Shown here one piece after another: positions 54,117 to 64,000 of a stretch of 64,000 bases of DNA. Position 1 is the first letter of the stretch, and each line of letters opens with the position of its first letter. The position numbers and the translations under genes were made by a program. This DNA is from Geotalea sp. SG265 (GTDB taxonomy: Bacteria > Desulfobacterota > Desulfuromonadia > Geobacterales > Geobacteraceae). Below the pieces are notes generated by a model. That model saw only the letters and a list, made by a program, of their open reading frames with translations. It had not been told where the DNA came from and made no database searches. The DNA is taken from the NCBI RefSeq assembly GCF_022808985.1, contig NZ_JAKZFT010000009.1:62001-126000 (forward strand). The letters run 5' to 3'.

Positions 54117-54392
54117 TCAGTAGGAAATGTTGAAGGTTTCATACTGCCCAGAAAAGGGCTCTTTCTTGACTTGAACGCCGGTCACCTGTGCGCGGCTCGG
54201 CCCTTCATGGCACCAGCCGATCAAGGCATCCACATCGGATTCCTCCCCTTCGAAACAGCCCTGAACGGACCCATCGGGGAGGTTTTTTACCCAGCCGCAG
54301 ACATTTAGCCTCTGCGCGGTCTGCTGGGTTGTCTGGCGATATGCCACCCCTTGGACAAGACCTGTTATCGTTACCATGGCACGAATCTTCAC
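54117..54392 (-). CDS. acyP: Acylphosphatase
   Basis: 91 aa with a GTG start, preceded by GGAGGG at the very end of ligA (4 nt after its stop). The active-site motifs are VQGVAYRQTTQQTAQRL (phosphate-binding loop with Arg) and GWVKNLPDGSVQGCFEGEE (with the catalytic Asn). It hydrolyses acyl phosphates. Full family length. Transcribed with ligA. Confidence 0.95.
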   Translation of the reverse strand: MKIRAMVTITGLVQGVAYRQTTQQTAQRLNVCGWVKNLPDGSVQGCFEGEESDVDALIGWCHEGPSRAQVTGVQVKKEPFSGQYETFNISY

Positions 54393-54396
54393 GTTG

Positions 54397-56677
<2,281 letters not shown>

Positions 56678-58714
56678 ATGCTCGACCTGTCCAACCTCAA
56701 TCCCCAGCAGCTGGCGGCGGTAAAACATACGGAAGGGGCTCTTCTGGTTCTCGCCGGCGCCGGTTCCGGCAAGACCGGGGTCATCACCTACCGCATCGCC
56801 CATCTGCTTTTGGACAAGAAGGTGCCGCCGGCCGGCATTCTGGCGGTTACCTTCACCAACAAGGCGGCCAAGGAGATGCGGGAGCGGGTTGACGGACTGG
56901 TGGGGCGGACAGCCTGCAAGGGGATCATCATCTCCACCTTCCATTCTCTGGGGGTGCGCATCCTGCGCCGGGACATCGAGCAGCTCGGCTACAAGAAGAA
57001 TTTCTCCATCTACTCCACATCCGACCAAATCGGCCTCATCAAGCAGATCATGCGCGAGGTCAACATCGACGGCAAGAAGTTCGATGCCGACACCATCATC
57101 TGGAAGATCTCGGCGGCCAAAAACAAGCTCATTACTCCCGACCACTACGTTCCCCGTTTCGGCGACGAATACGAGATGCTGGCGGCTGAGGTCTATCCCC
57201 GCTATCAGTCGGCGTTGAAGGCCTTCAACGCCATCGATTTCGACGATATCATCATGCTGACGGCGGACCTTTTGCAGAATCATCCCGAGGTGCTCAAACA
57301 CTGGCAGGAGCGATTCCGCTACGTCATGGTCGATGAATACCAGGACACCAATGCGTCGCAATACCTGCTGGTGCATCTCCTGGCGGGGGGCTACGGTAAC
57401 CTTTGCGTGGTCGGGGACGACGATCAGAGCATCTACGGCTGGCGTGGCGCTGATGTGGGCAATATCCTGGATTTCGAGAAGGATTTCAAGGCGTGCCGGG
57501 TCATCAAGCTGGAGCAGAACTATCGCTCCACCGGCAACATCCTGGAGGCGGCCAACCATGTCATCGGCCACAATACCAAGCGTAAGGAAAAGCGCCTCTG
57601 GACCGCCTCGGGAAGCGGCCGGCCCATCGATGTCATCGTCGTTTCCGATGACGAGGAGGAGGCGACCACGGTGGTGGAGAGGATCCAGGTGGAGCGCCTG
57701 GCCCACAATCTTGCCTATAGCGACTTTGCCATACTCTACCGTACCAATGCCCAGAGCCGTGCCTTCGAGGAGCAGCTGCGCTTCGAGGACATCCCATACG
57801 TGCTCATCGGCGGCATGCAGTTCTTCGAGCGCAAGGAGGTCAAGGACGCCATCTCCTATCTGAAGGTGATCTGCAACGCAAACGACGAGATCGCCCTCTT
57901 GCGCATCGTCAACTTCCCAAAGCGGGGCATCGGCGACAGCACGGTTGTGCGGATCAACCAATGGTCCATGGAGCAGGAGTGCCCGCTATTCGAGGCATTC
58001 GGCAGGATCGATGAGATCGAGGGGGTTGCCGAGGCGACCAGGGCCAAGGTACGGGAGTTTCACTGTCTGCTGGCGGAAGAGATGGCGGTTTTTGCCGAAG
58101 AGGGAGAACTGGCGGAAAAGGGGAAGCGGCTTTTTAAACGGCTCGGCCTGGAGGACGAACTCTACCGGACCATCGATGACCCAGTCCTTGCCCGGCGCAA
58201 GGCGGAAAACATCGAGCAGATCATCAATTCCATGGCTGCTTATGAGGAACGGATACCCTTGCCGTCGCTCTCAGGTTTTCTGGAAAAGGTCTCGCTCATG
58301 GACGAGGACCGTTTCTCCGGCAAGGATAAGAAGGAGCATGGCCGCGACGCGGTGACGCTCATGTCGCTCCATTCCAGCAAGGGGCTGGAGTTTCCCTTCG
58401 TTTTTCTGGTGGGGATGGAGGAGGAGATCCTCCCCCACAAACGCTCAATTTATGAAGATTTCACCATCGACGAGGAGCGTCGCCTCTGCTATGTTGGGAT
58501 CACCCGGGCGCGGCAGCACCTAGTCATGACCCGCTGCCTGCAGCGCAAAAAATACGGCAAACTGCAGGAGCGGGTGCCGAGCCGGTTTCTTCAGGAAATT
58601 CCTGTTCATCTGGTGAACGAACAAAAGGGGACCGCCGCCAAGGTACTGTCCGAAGAGGAAGCGGATCGCATGGCTGACGATTTCTTTTCCATGATGAAGG
58701 CGATGCTGGAATAA
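56678..58714 (+). CDS. UvrD/Rep-family ATP-dependent DNA helicase
   Basis: 678 aa from the ATG after TGGAGTTGTC. SF1A helicase motifs in order: LNPQQLAAV (Q motif), LAGAGSGKTG (Walker A, about residues 22-31), TFTNKAAKEM (Ia), VMVDEYQDTN (II), VVGDDDQSIYGWRGA (III), EQNYRST (IV), TLMSLHSSKGLEFPFVFLVGMEE (V) and CYVGITRARQHL (VI). It resembles Rep/PcrA/UvrD in length; no C-terminal Tudor-like tail is obvious, so I favour a Rep-like role. Acts in replication restart or repair. Confidence 0.94.
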   Translation: MLDLSNLNPQQLAAVKHTEGALLVLAGAGSGKTGVITYRIAHLLLDKKVPPAGILAVTFTNKAAKEMRERVDGLVGRTACKGIIISTFHSLGVRILRRDIEQLGYKKNFSIYSTSDQIGLIKQIMREVNIDGKKFDADTIIWKISAAKNKLITPDHYVPRFGDEYEMLAAEVYPRYQSALKAFNAIDFDDIIMLTADLLQNHPEVLKHWQERFRYVMVDEYQDTNASQYLLVHLLAGGYGNLCVVGDDDQSIYGWRGADVGNILDFEKDFKACRVIKLEQNYRSTGNILEAANHVIGHNTKRKEKRLWTASGSGRPIDVIVVSDDEEEATTVVERIQVERLAHNLAYSDFAILYRTNAQSRAFEEQLRFEDIPYVLIGGMQFFERKEVKDAISYLKVICNANDEIALLRIVNFPKRGIGDSTVVRINQWSMEQECPLFEAFGRIDEIEGVAEATRAKVREFHCLLAEEMAVFAEEGELAEKGKRLFKRLGLEDELYRTIDDPVLARRKAENIEQIINSMAAYEERIPLPSLSGFLEKVSLMDEDRFSGKDKKEHGRDAVTLMSLHSSKGLEFPFVFLVGMEEEILPHKRSIYEDFTIDEERRLCYVGITRARQHLVMTRCLQRKKYGKLQERVPSRFLQEIPVHLVNEQKGTAAKVLSEEEADRMADDFFSMMKAMLE

Positions 58715-58789
58715 CATCGGCGATGCTGGCAATTCCCTCCAGCCATGTTACCTTAATACTGTAGGAATTACGGCAACAGTGGAGGGAGT

Positions 58790-59275
58790 ATGGACCTTTA
58801 TGCATTCGCCTTGAAAATGGAACTGGACGGCAAGGCTTTCTATGAGAAGATGGCGGCCGAGACCCCGTATCGCGGACTGAAGAGTGTGTTTTCAATGCTC
58901 GCCGAGGATGAGCAGAAGCATTACGATACCATTATCGCCATCCGTGCCGGCGAAGCCAGGACCATGGCGGACACGGCGGTTCTGGAGAACACCAGGAACG
59001 TCTTTGAAGGCATTCGCGCCGAGAAGATTCTGGCGGAGGGGATGAGGAAGGAGCACGACGCCTTCCAGTACGCTATGAAGATCGAGGCTGACAGCGTCCG
59101 CCTCTATGAGGATCTGGCCGGCAAGGAACGTGATCCGGCAATCATTGCCCTTTTGCAGAAGATAGCCGACGAGGAGAAGAAGCACTACAACATCGTGGAG
59201 AACCTCTACGATTACACTCTGCGGCCGGAGTATTTCCTGGAGTGGCGGGAATTCAGCAACCTGAAGCCCCTTTGA
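58790..59275 (+). CDS. Ferritin-like (rubrerythrin-type) diiron protein
   Basis: 161 aa, start after GGAGGGAGT. Two helix-pair repeats carry ExxH-type ligand motifs: ELDGKAFYEKM ... EDEQKHYD, then EADSVRLYEDL ... DEEKKHYNIVENL, the pattern of a ferritin-like four-helix diiron bundle. No C-terminal rubredoxin domain is present. Family members reduce peroxide or store iron in anaerobes. Convergent with an exported peroxiredoxin gene 13 nt away, suggesting a shared oxidative-stress theme. Confidence 0.88.
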   Translation: MDLYAFALKMELDGKAFYEKMAAETPYRGLKSVFSMLAEDEQKHYDTIIAIRAGEARTMADTAVLENTRNVFEGIRAEKILAEGMRKEHDAFQYAMKIEADSVRLYEDLAGKERDPAIIALLQKIADEEKKHYNIVENLYDYTLRPEYFLEWREFSNLKPL

Positions 59276-59288
59276 AGCTTGCTGAAAG

Positions 59289-59969
59289 TCACTCCGGTGA
59301 CGGCTTGATAGTCTTTTGCCCCGGCTTCCAGCCCAGGGGGCAGAGTGCGCCCGACTGGAGGGCTTCCAGCACCCGGAGGGTTTCCTCGACGCTCCTCCCC
59401 ACATCCATGTTGTGGACGACCTGGTACTGGAGGATCCCTTTTGGGTCGATGATGAACAACCCCCGTTGGGCCACCCCTTCCGTCTCGTCAAGAACTCCGT
59501 ACCGTTCCACCGCTTCCCGCCTCACATCGGCCAGGAGCGGGTAGTGCAGCTTGCCCAGGTCTCCACGCTTGATCCAGGCTAGGTGGGAGTATTTGCTGTC
59601 CACGGAAACCCCAACCACGTCTGCGCCCAGCTTGTTGAAGCGGGGCAGCGCTTCGTTGAACCCCTTGATCTCGGTGGGACAGACAAAGGTGAAGTCTCCG
59701 GGATAGAAAAAGAGTACCAGCCATTTTCCGCTGTAGTCGGAGAGGCTGATGGCGGCGAACTCCTTTCCCGGATCGGTGCCGACAACACCATCGAGTGTGA
59801 AATCCGGCGCCGGTTGCCCCACCTTGACCTGTTCCGCCATCATCATCTCCTTCATGCCATGCATCATCATTTTGGACGGCATCTCGGGGGCAGCCTGGGC
59901 GGTTATCGTGACGAAGTGCAGGACGAGAGCCAGCATACCAGCGGTAGCGGCCATCTTTTTCAGGTTCAT
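59289..59969 (-). CDS. Exported 2-Cys peroxiredoxin
   Basis: 226 aa from the ATG at 59969 (AAGGAG upstream). An N-terminal signal peptide (about 1-27, ending AQA) and a Met-rich spacer (PSKMMMHGMKEMMMAEQ) precede a typical AhpC/TSA domain. The peroxidatic Cys is in YPGDFTFVCPTE and the resolving Cys is near the C-terminus in SGALCPLGWKPGQ. Most typical 2-Cys peroxiredoxins are cytoplasmic; this one is probably periplasmic. The long reading frame beyond the ATG is antisense to the cyclophilin gene and not coding. Confidence 0.9.
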   Translation of the reverse strand: MNLKKMAATAGMLALVLHFVTITAQAAPEMPSKMMMHGMKEMMMAEQVKVGQPAPDFTLDGVVGTDPGKEFAAISLSDYSGKWLVLFFYPGDFTFVCPTEIKGFNEALPRFNKLGADVVGVSVDSKYSHLAWIKRGDLGKLHYPLLADVRREAVERYGVLDETEGVAQRGLFIIDPKGILQYQVVHNMDVGRSVEETLRVLEALQSGALCPLGWKPGQKTIKPSPE

Positions 59970-60002
59970 GGAGGGGGCTCCTTGTGCTTGGGCTATGCTG
60001 TG

Positions 60003-60030
60003 ATTGTATCCGAGTAGAGTGGCTTTGCAA
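60003..60030 (-). promoter_or_regulatory. Promoter for the exported peroxiredoxin
   Basis: Minus strand TTGCAA (60030-60025), 16 nt, TACAAT (60008-60003). The predicted transcript start is near 59996, about 27 nt before the ATG. Confidence 0.5.
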
Positions 60031-60116
60031 GGCATTGTAGCGGCGAAAAACAGTTCTCCTTTCATCCCGTTTGTGATAGAAGGAGAGCATTCTTTATGTG
60101 AAAAGGAGAACAGGTG

Positions 60117-60632
60117 ATGAGTGAAGAGCAGAATCCCCAGGTGGTGATGGAGACATCCATGGGAACGGTAAAGATCGAGCTGTTCAAGGACAAGGCGCCC
60201 ATATCGGTGCGTAATTTCCTTTCCTATGTGAAAGATGGCTACTACGACGGCCTCATTTTCCACCGGGTCATCAAGACCTTCATGGTCCAGGGTGGGGGCA
60301 TGGATGCCGACATGCAGCCGAAAAAAACGAAGTTCGCCATCAAGAACGAGGCCACCAACGGCCTCTCCAACAAGCGCGGCACCCTGGCCATGGCCAGGAC
60401 CAGTGTCGTCGACAGCGCCACTTCCCAGTTTTTCATCAATGTGGTGGATAACCCGTTCCTGGACCATCGGGGCAAATCTCCCGATCTCTTCGGCTATGCC
60501 GTTTTCGGCCAGGTCATCGAGGGTATGGAAGTGGTCGATGCCATCAGGGACGTGAAAACCGGTTCCAAGGCTGGACACGGTGATGTGCCGGTGGAGCCGG
60601 TATTCATCAACTCAATCAAATTGGTCGAGTAG
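60117..60632 (+). CDS. Peptidyl-prolyl cis-trans isomerase, cyclophilin type
   Basis: 171 aa, cytoplasmic (no signal peptide). It has the single-domain bacterial cyclophilin pattern: [32 protein letters not shown] (with the catalytic Arg in FHRV), [26 protein letters not shown] and [18 protein letters not shown]. It accelerates prolyl isomerisation in protein folding. The ATG at 60117 is preferred over the GTG three nt upstream because AAAAGGAG is about 8 nt away. Close to PpiB. Confidence 0.94.
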   Translation: MSEEQNPQVVMETSMGTVKIELFKDKAPISVRNFLSYVKDGYYDGLIFHRVIKTFMVQGGGMDADMQPKKTKFAIKNEATNGLSNKRGTLAMARTSVVDSATSQFFINVVDNPFLDHRGKSPDLFGYAVFGQVIEGMEVVDAIRDVKTGSKAGHGDVPVEPVFINSIKLVE

Positions 60633-60676
60633 TTCTTTGAATAAATAAGTTCGTCAGGGAATTCGGGGAAATGAAA

Positions 60677-60845
60677 GGCAGTCGCGACGCCGTCCGTTCG
60701 CTCTGTCGCCACAGCTGCAGACCTTGCGGTGCTGACCCCGTAATGTCACACGGTGTTTAAACCGGCGAACTCTCCTCCGTTCCACATGCGGCGGGTGTCC
60801 GCTCGCCGCTGTGGCTCGTCGCTTACTCCCGGCGCCCCGACTGCC
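60677..60845 (-). repeat. 170-bp structured intergenic repeat, copy C (inverted)
   Basis: Reverse orientation relative to copies A and B. On the minus strand it starts GGCAGTCGGGGCG and ends GGCGTCGCGACTGCC. It shares the conserved blocks and the GTTTAAAC-type centre. Flanks CGGGGAA and TTCCCCG add a further outer inverted repeat. Between the cyclophilin gene and a bidirectional terminator. Confidence 0.9.
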
Positions 60846-60873
60846 TTCCCCGGAAATGTCTTAAGAACCACAG

Positions 60874-60906
60874 AAAAGGCCGCAGTTGAATTCTGCGGCC
60901 TTTTTT
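60874..60906. terminator. Bidirectional intrinsic terminator
   Basis: AAAAGGCCGCAG (60874-60885) and CTGCGGCCTTTTTT (60893-60906) form a GC-rich 8-bp stem extended by an A/T tract on both sides. It serves mtaB on the minus strand and the cyclophilin transcript on the plus strand. Confidence 0.88.
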
Positions 60907-60935
60907 GTTCATTTACCTTTGCTTCCTTTGTACAA

Positions 60936-62252
60936 TTAGGGGCTTGCGATGACCTCTCCTGTCACCTTTTCCCGTTCCACTCCGGATATCCTCACCCACT
61001 GTTCCGTCTTCAGCAGGGAGTCGTTCCCCTCCAGCAAAACAGGAATGTAATTGCGGGACAGCCCCTTGAGCAGACCATTGTCTTCCCGGGTCTGTACCAG
61101 TACCTGCAGTTCCTTTCCCACAAAGCTCTGGTAATAGGCCTTCTTCTTTTCCTCTGATAGCTTGCGCAGGGCCTTGGCCCGTTCTTTGACGATACTGCTG
61201 TGGACATGACCGTCCATGGCGGCGGCGGGGGTCCCGGCGCGGGGAGAGAAGGGAAACACATGGAAATAGGCAAGGGGGAGTGATTGGAGAAAGCGGTATC
61301 CTTCCTGGAACTGTTCCTCGGTTTCGCCGGGGAAACCGGTAATGATGTCGGTGCCGATGCAGACTGAGGGAAGGGCTGTTGCCAGTTTTTCCATGACCGT
61401 GCGGAAACCCGCCGTGGTGTAGTTGCGGTTCATGGCCGTGAGCACCTGGTCGTGGCCGCTTTGCAACGGGATGTGCAGATGGGGGCAGATGGCGGCCGAT
61501 TGGGCAAGGAAGGCGATCAGGGCATCTGAAACCTCGGTGGGCTCCACGGAGCCGATGCGGATTCTCTCTACCAGCCGCTCCTTTTCTGCCGCTACAAGGA
61601 GATCGAGGAGCGACAGGGACGGGGTCAAATCCAGTCCGTAGGCGCCCAGGTGGATGCCTGTCAGCACTACCTCTTTAAACCCACGTTGGGCAAAGCTCCG
61701 TATGCCCGCCAGGGCTTCTTCCCGGGAGACGCTTCTGCTTCTTCCCCGTGCGTAGGGAACGATGCAGTAGGAACAGAAGGCATCGCAGCCGTTCTGCACC
61801 TGGAGAAATGCCCGGGTATGCTCGGCGAAACTCTCCAACCTCGTTCCCTGCGCGCTCTGCTCCAGGGCGATATCCGAGACCAGCACCTGGCGGTCGTCTC
61901 CCAGGTTCCTGAGCATTGCGGCGATGCCGCGTTTTTCACTGTTGCCGAGGATGAGGTTGACCCCCGGCATGTCCTGCAGTTCATCGAAGGCGACCTGGGC
62001 ATAACAGCCGGTGACAACGATCTTTGCCGCGGGGTTCTGTCGCGATGCGCGGCGGATGAGTCGGCGCGACTCCGCATCGGTCTTTGAGGTGACGGTACAG
62101 GTGTTGATGACATATATGTCTGCGCTGCCGCCGAAGGGGACGACGGAAAAGCCTTCCTTGCCCAGTGTCTCGGCCATGGCGGCCGATTCGAACTGGTTGA
62201 TCTTGCAGCCCAGGGTGGTTATGGCCACCGTCTGTTTTTGTTCATTTACCAT
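60936..62252 (-). CDS. mtaB: tRNA t6A37 methylthiotransferase MtaB
   Basis: 438 aa. It converts t6A to ms2t6A at position 37 of tRNAs. The N-terminal UPF0004 domain (TLGCKINQFES, with further conserved Cys in INTCTV and VVTGCYAQ) precedes the radical SAM motif CDAFCSYCIVPYARGRSRS and a C-terminal TRAM domain (about 375-438). The sequence INQFES and the short overall length favour MtaB over MiaB or RimO. It starts 14 nt after the mnmA stop and is co-transcribed. Confidence 0.93.
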   Translation of the reverse strand: MVNEQKQTVAITTLGCKINQFESAAMAETLGKEGFSVVPFGGSADIYVINTCTVTSKTDAESRRLIRRASRQNPAAKIVVTGCYAQVAFDELQDMPGVNLILGNSEKRGIAAMLRNLGDDRQVLVSDIALEQSAQGTRLESFAEHTRAFLQVQNGCDAFCSYCIVPYARGRSRSVSREEALAGIRSFAQRGFKEVVLTGIHLGAYGLDLTPSLSLLDLLVAAEKERLVERIRIGSVEPTEVSDALIAFLAQSAAICPHLHIPLQSGHDQVLTAMNRNYTTAGFRTVMEKLATALPSVCIGTDIITGFPGETEEQFQEGYRFLQSLPLAYFHVFPFSPRAGTPAAAMDGHVHSSIVKERAKALRKLSEEKKKAYYQSFVGKELQVLVQTREDNGLLKGLSRNYIPVLLEGNDSLLKTEQWVRISGVEREKVTGEVIASP

Positions 62253-62266
62253 TCACCATCCACCAT

Positions 62267-63391
62267 CTACCGCTTTTCACCACCATCCAACGCTTTTTCG
62301 ATCCAGCCCCCCCCAAGGACCCGGTCGCCATCGTAGAAAACGACCGCCTGCCCCGGAGTGACCGACTTTTCCTTTTCCGCAAACAGGACCTGAGCCCGAT
62401 TGCCTGGCAGGGGCGTGATGCGGCAGACAACGGGCTGGTGGCGGTAGCGGATCTTGCATTCAGCCTCGATTGCGGCCTCCGGTGCGGCACCGATCCAGTT
62501 GATGTTGTCGGCAAGGAGACCTTCACTGAAGAGAGCTTCCTTCGGCCCCACGACCACCTCTTTCGTTTCGGCGTTCAGTTCCAGAACATGGAGCGGCTCG
62601 GGATGGGCAATTCCCAGCCCGCGCCGTTGGCCGATGGTATAGCGGTAGGTGCCCCGGTGCCGGCCCAGGACCTTGCCGCTCCGGTCGACGATATTGCCCG
62701 AGAGGAGTTCCCGGCCCCGCTCTTCCTCGATGAAGCGGACGTAATCGTTGTCGGGGACGAAGCAGATCTCCTGGCTTTCCCCTTTTTCCGCAACCCGCAG
62801 GTTGTATCTGGCCGCAAGGGCGCGCACTTCGGTTTTCGTCATCTCTCCCAGGGGAAAAAGGGTCATGGCCAACTGCTGCTTGGTAAGGGTGAAGAGGAAA
62901 TAGGACTGATCCTTGGCCGGGTCGGTCCCCTTGAGCAGGTGGTAGTGTCCTTCCGCATCCTGCGCCTTCCTGGCATAGTGGCCGGTGGCAATGAACTCCG
63001 CTCCCAACGCCCTGGCCTTTTTCAGGAGCAGTTCGAACTTGATCCATTGGTTGCAGCGGACGCAGGGATTGGGGGTGCGGCCCCTCAGGTACTCATCGAC
63101 AAAATCGCCGATGACGAGCTTTTCGAATTCATCCTCGAAGTTGACCACATAAAAGGGAATGTCCAGCTGTTCCGCAACTCGCCTGGCATCGTGGATGTCG
63201 TCCAGGGAACAGCAGGTGTCGAATTTTTCCCCTTCGCCGGCAAACTTGCCGTAGTCCCAGACCTGCATGGAGATGCCGACGACATCGTATCCCTGCTCTT
63301 TAAGCAGGGCCGCCGAAACGGAGGAATCGACGCCGCCGCTCATGGCGATGACGACACGTTTTTTACTGTTTTCTCTGTTCATGTAGTCCAT
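62267..63391 (-). CDS. mnmA: tRNA-specific 2-thiouridylase MnmA
   Basis: 374 aa. It adds the s2 group to U34 of Lys, Glu and Gln tRNAs using persulfide sulfur from a cysteine desulfurase. The PP-loop motif SGGVDSS, the catalytic Cys pair in [10 protein letters not shown] and [11 protein letters not shown], and the tRNA-binding [16 protein letters not shown] are all seen. The upstream gene, cut by the window edge, encodes a cysteine desulfurase, the expected sulfur donor. No strong ribosome binding site precedes the first ATG, so the exact start is uncertain (an ATG three codons in is possible). Confidence 0.95.
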   Translation of the reverse strand: MDYMNRENSKKRVVIAMSGGVDSSVSAALLKEQGYDVVGISMQVWDYGKFAGEGEKFDTCCSLDDIHDARRVAEQLDIPFYVVNFEDEFEKLVIGDFVDEYLRGRTPNPCVRCNQWIKFELLLKKARALGAEFIATGHYARKAQDAEGHYHLLKGTDPAKDQSYFLFTLTKQQLAMTLFPLGEMTKTEVRALAARYNLRVAEKGESQEICFVPDNDYVRFIEEERGRELLSGNIVDRSGKVLGRHRGTYRYTIGQRRGLGIAHPEPLHVLELNAETKEVVVGPKEALFSEGLLADNINWIGAAPEAAIEAECKIRYRHQPVVCRITPLPGNRAQVLFAEKEKSVTPGQAVVFYDGDRVLGGGWIEKALDGGEKR

Positions 63392-63432
63392 CTGGTCGCT
63401 ATTTTTGTTAATTCGTGGACCGCGGAAGACAA

Positions 63433-63599
63433 GGCAACCGCAGCATCGTCCGTTCGCTCTATCGCCACAGCTGCGGACCTTGCGGTGCCGTCCGTGTAAT
63501 GGTGCAGGGTGCTTGAAGTGGCGGAATATCTCCGTTCAACATGGGCGGGCGTCCGCTCGCCGCTGTGGCTTGTCGCTCACTCCCGATACTACGACTGCC
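63433..63599 (-). repeat. 170-bp structured intergenic repeat, copy D (inverted)
   Basis: On the minus strand it starts GGCAGTCGTAGTATCGGG and ends GATGCTGCGGTTGCC. The conserved blocks GCCACAGCGGCGAGCGGAC and GGTCCGCAGCTGTGGC are retained while the termini have drifted. It lies between the cysteine desulfurase gene and mnmA, both on the minus strand, so it is probably transcribed. Confidence 0.88.
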
Positions 63600-63620
63600 T
63601 TTCCGGAAAATTTGCACCAC

Positions 63621-64000
63621 TTATTTTTTCTGCAGTCGTTCAATAATCTCAGGCAGTACCCGAAGCACATGATCCACATCTGCATCGGTGTTGAGCCTGC
63701 CAAGGGAGAAGCGAATCGATCCTTTGGCGGCGGCAGGATCGACCCCCATGGCGGCAAGAACCGGCGACGACTTCAGGGTCCCGGAGCTGCAGGCGGAACC
63801 GGAGGAGACGGCAATACCGGCCAAGTCCAGGTTGAGAAGCAGGGAATCGGCTTCGAGACCGGTGAAGGAGATGTTGGCGGTGGTCGTCAGCCGTTTTTCC
63901 CGGTGGCCGTTCAGTCGGGCCTGGGGAAAGAGGGCCATGATACCCTTTTCAAGCCGGTCGCGCAACCCTCCCACACGTGCAGCCCCGCCGGCCATCTCAT
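63621..64000 (-). CDS. Cysteine desulfurase, C-terminal part (runs off the window)
   Basis: Only the last about 126 residues are present; the reading frame is open to the edge at 64000, so the apparent start at 63995 is internal. The mobile catalytic loop SSGSACSSGTLKSSPVLAAMG with the persulfide-forming Cys, and the end RFSLGRLNTDADVDHVLRVLPEII, identify a NifS/IscS-type desulfurase. It supplies sulfur for Fe-S clusters and for MnmA, encoded next. Which paralogue (NifS or IscS) cannot be told from this part. Confidence 0.9.
   Translation of the reverse strand, partial: EMAGGAARVGGLRDRLEKGIMALFPQARLNGHREKRLTTTANISFTGLEADSLLLNLDLAGIAVSSGSACSSGTLKSSPVLAAMGVDPAAAKGSIRFSLGRLNTDADVDHVLRVLPEIIERLQKK

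Noticed and set aside
60117-60578. N-terminal extension of the peroxiredoxin frame to 60578
   Set aside because: The extra about 200 residues are antisense to the cyclophilin gene; the ATG at 59969 has a ribosome binding site, a signal peptide and an upstream promoter.

Overview
The window looks like a chromosome segment of a Geobacter/Geotalea-type bacterium (Desulfuromonadia). The evidence is a very large secreted c-type cytochrome with dozens of haem motifs, a small three-haem cytochrome, very large secreted repeat proteins, a TCA and lipoate-enzyme cluster, RpoN- and FliA-type promoter sequences, and GC-rich core genes. This assignment is inferred from gene content; no rRNA or other marker gene is present.

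Layout. 0.2-8.0 kb: multihaem cytochrome behind a sigma54-like promoter. 8.5-12.6 kb (-): secreted subtilisin-like protease with Ig-like domains and a propeller-like region. 12.8-17.6 kb: accessory island with two toxin-antitoxin modules (higBA, yefM-yoeB), a zinc-ribbon membrane protein, two TM-anchored unknowns and an AT-rich M32 carboxypeptidase; two integron-attC-like sites bracket part of it. 17.8-19.7 kb (-): HNH nuclease, DUF4124 protein and CDF transporter. 20.0-24.0 kb: RNase E/G, outer-membrane-like protein, CrcB and DUF190.

24.3-38.3 kb (+) is a long central-metabolism cluster: sucA-sucB-lpd-aconitase-pdhABC-lipB-Lon-like protease. One lpd lies between the 2-oxoglutarate and pyruvate dehydrogenase genes and is flanked on both sides by related long hairpin repeats. 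lipB would supply octanoyl/lipoyl groups to both complexes. 38.4-40.4 kb (-): glycosyltransferase and CheV, the latter behind a near-consensus sigma28 promoter. 40.8-43.9 kb: molybdopterin oxidoreductase divergent from a paired chromate transporter. 43.9-48.0 kb: small Cys protein, DksA-like protein, two divergent radical SAM proteins and a small c-type cytochrome. 48.4-54.0 kb: secreted 1720-aa MBG-repeat protein plus a small unknown. 54.1-64.0 kb: housekeeping genes acyP, ligA, a UvrD/Rep helicase, a ferritin-like protein, an exported peroxiredoxin, a cyclophilin, mtaB, mnmA and the 3' part of a cysteine desulfurase.

The least ordinary signals are: four copies of a ~170-bp structured intergenic repeat with terminal inverted repeats; a ~72-residue C-terminal module shared by the protease and the MBG-repeat protein; two attC-like sites with no integrase in the window; palindromic operators overlapping predicted toxin-antitoxin promoters; and two genes predicted to have leaderless mRNAs. 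No rRNA, tRNA, CRISPR array, prophage or transposase was recognised. Counts, motifs and alignments were made by eye.
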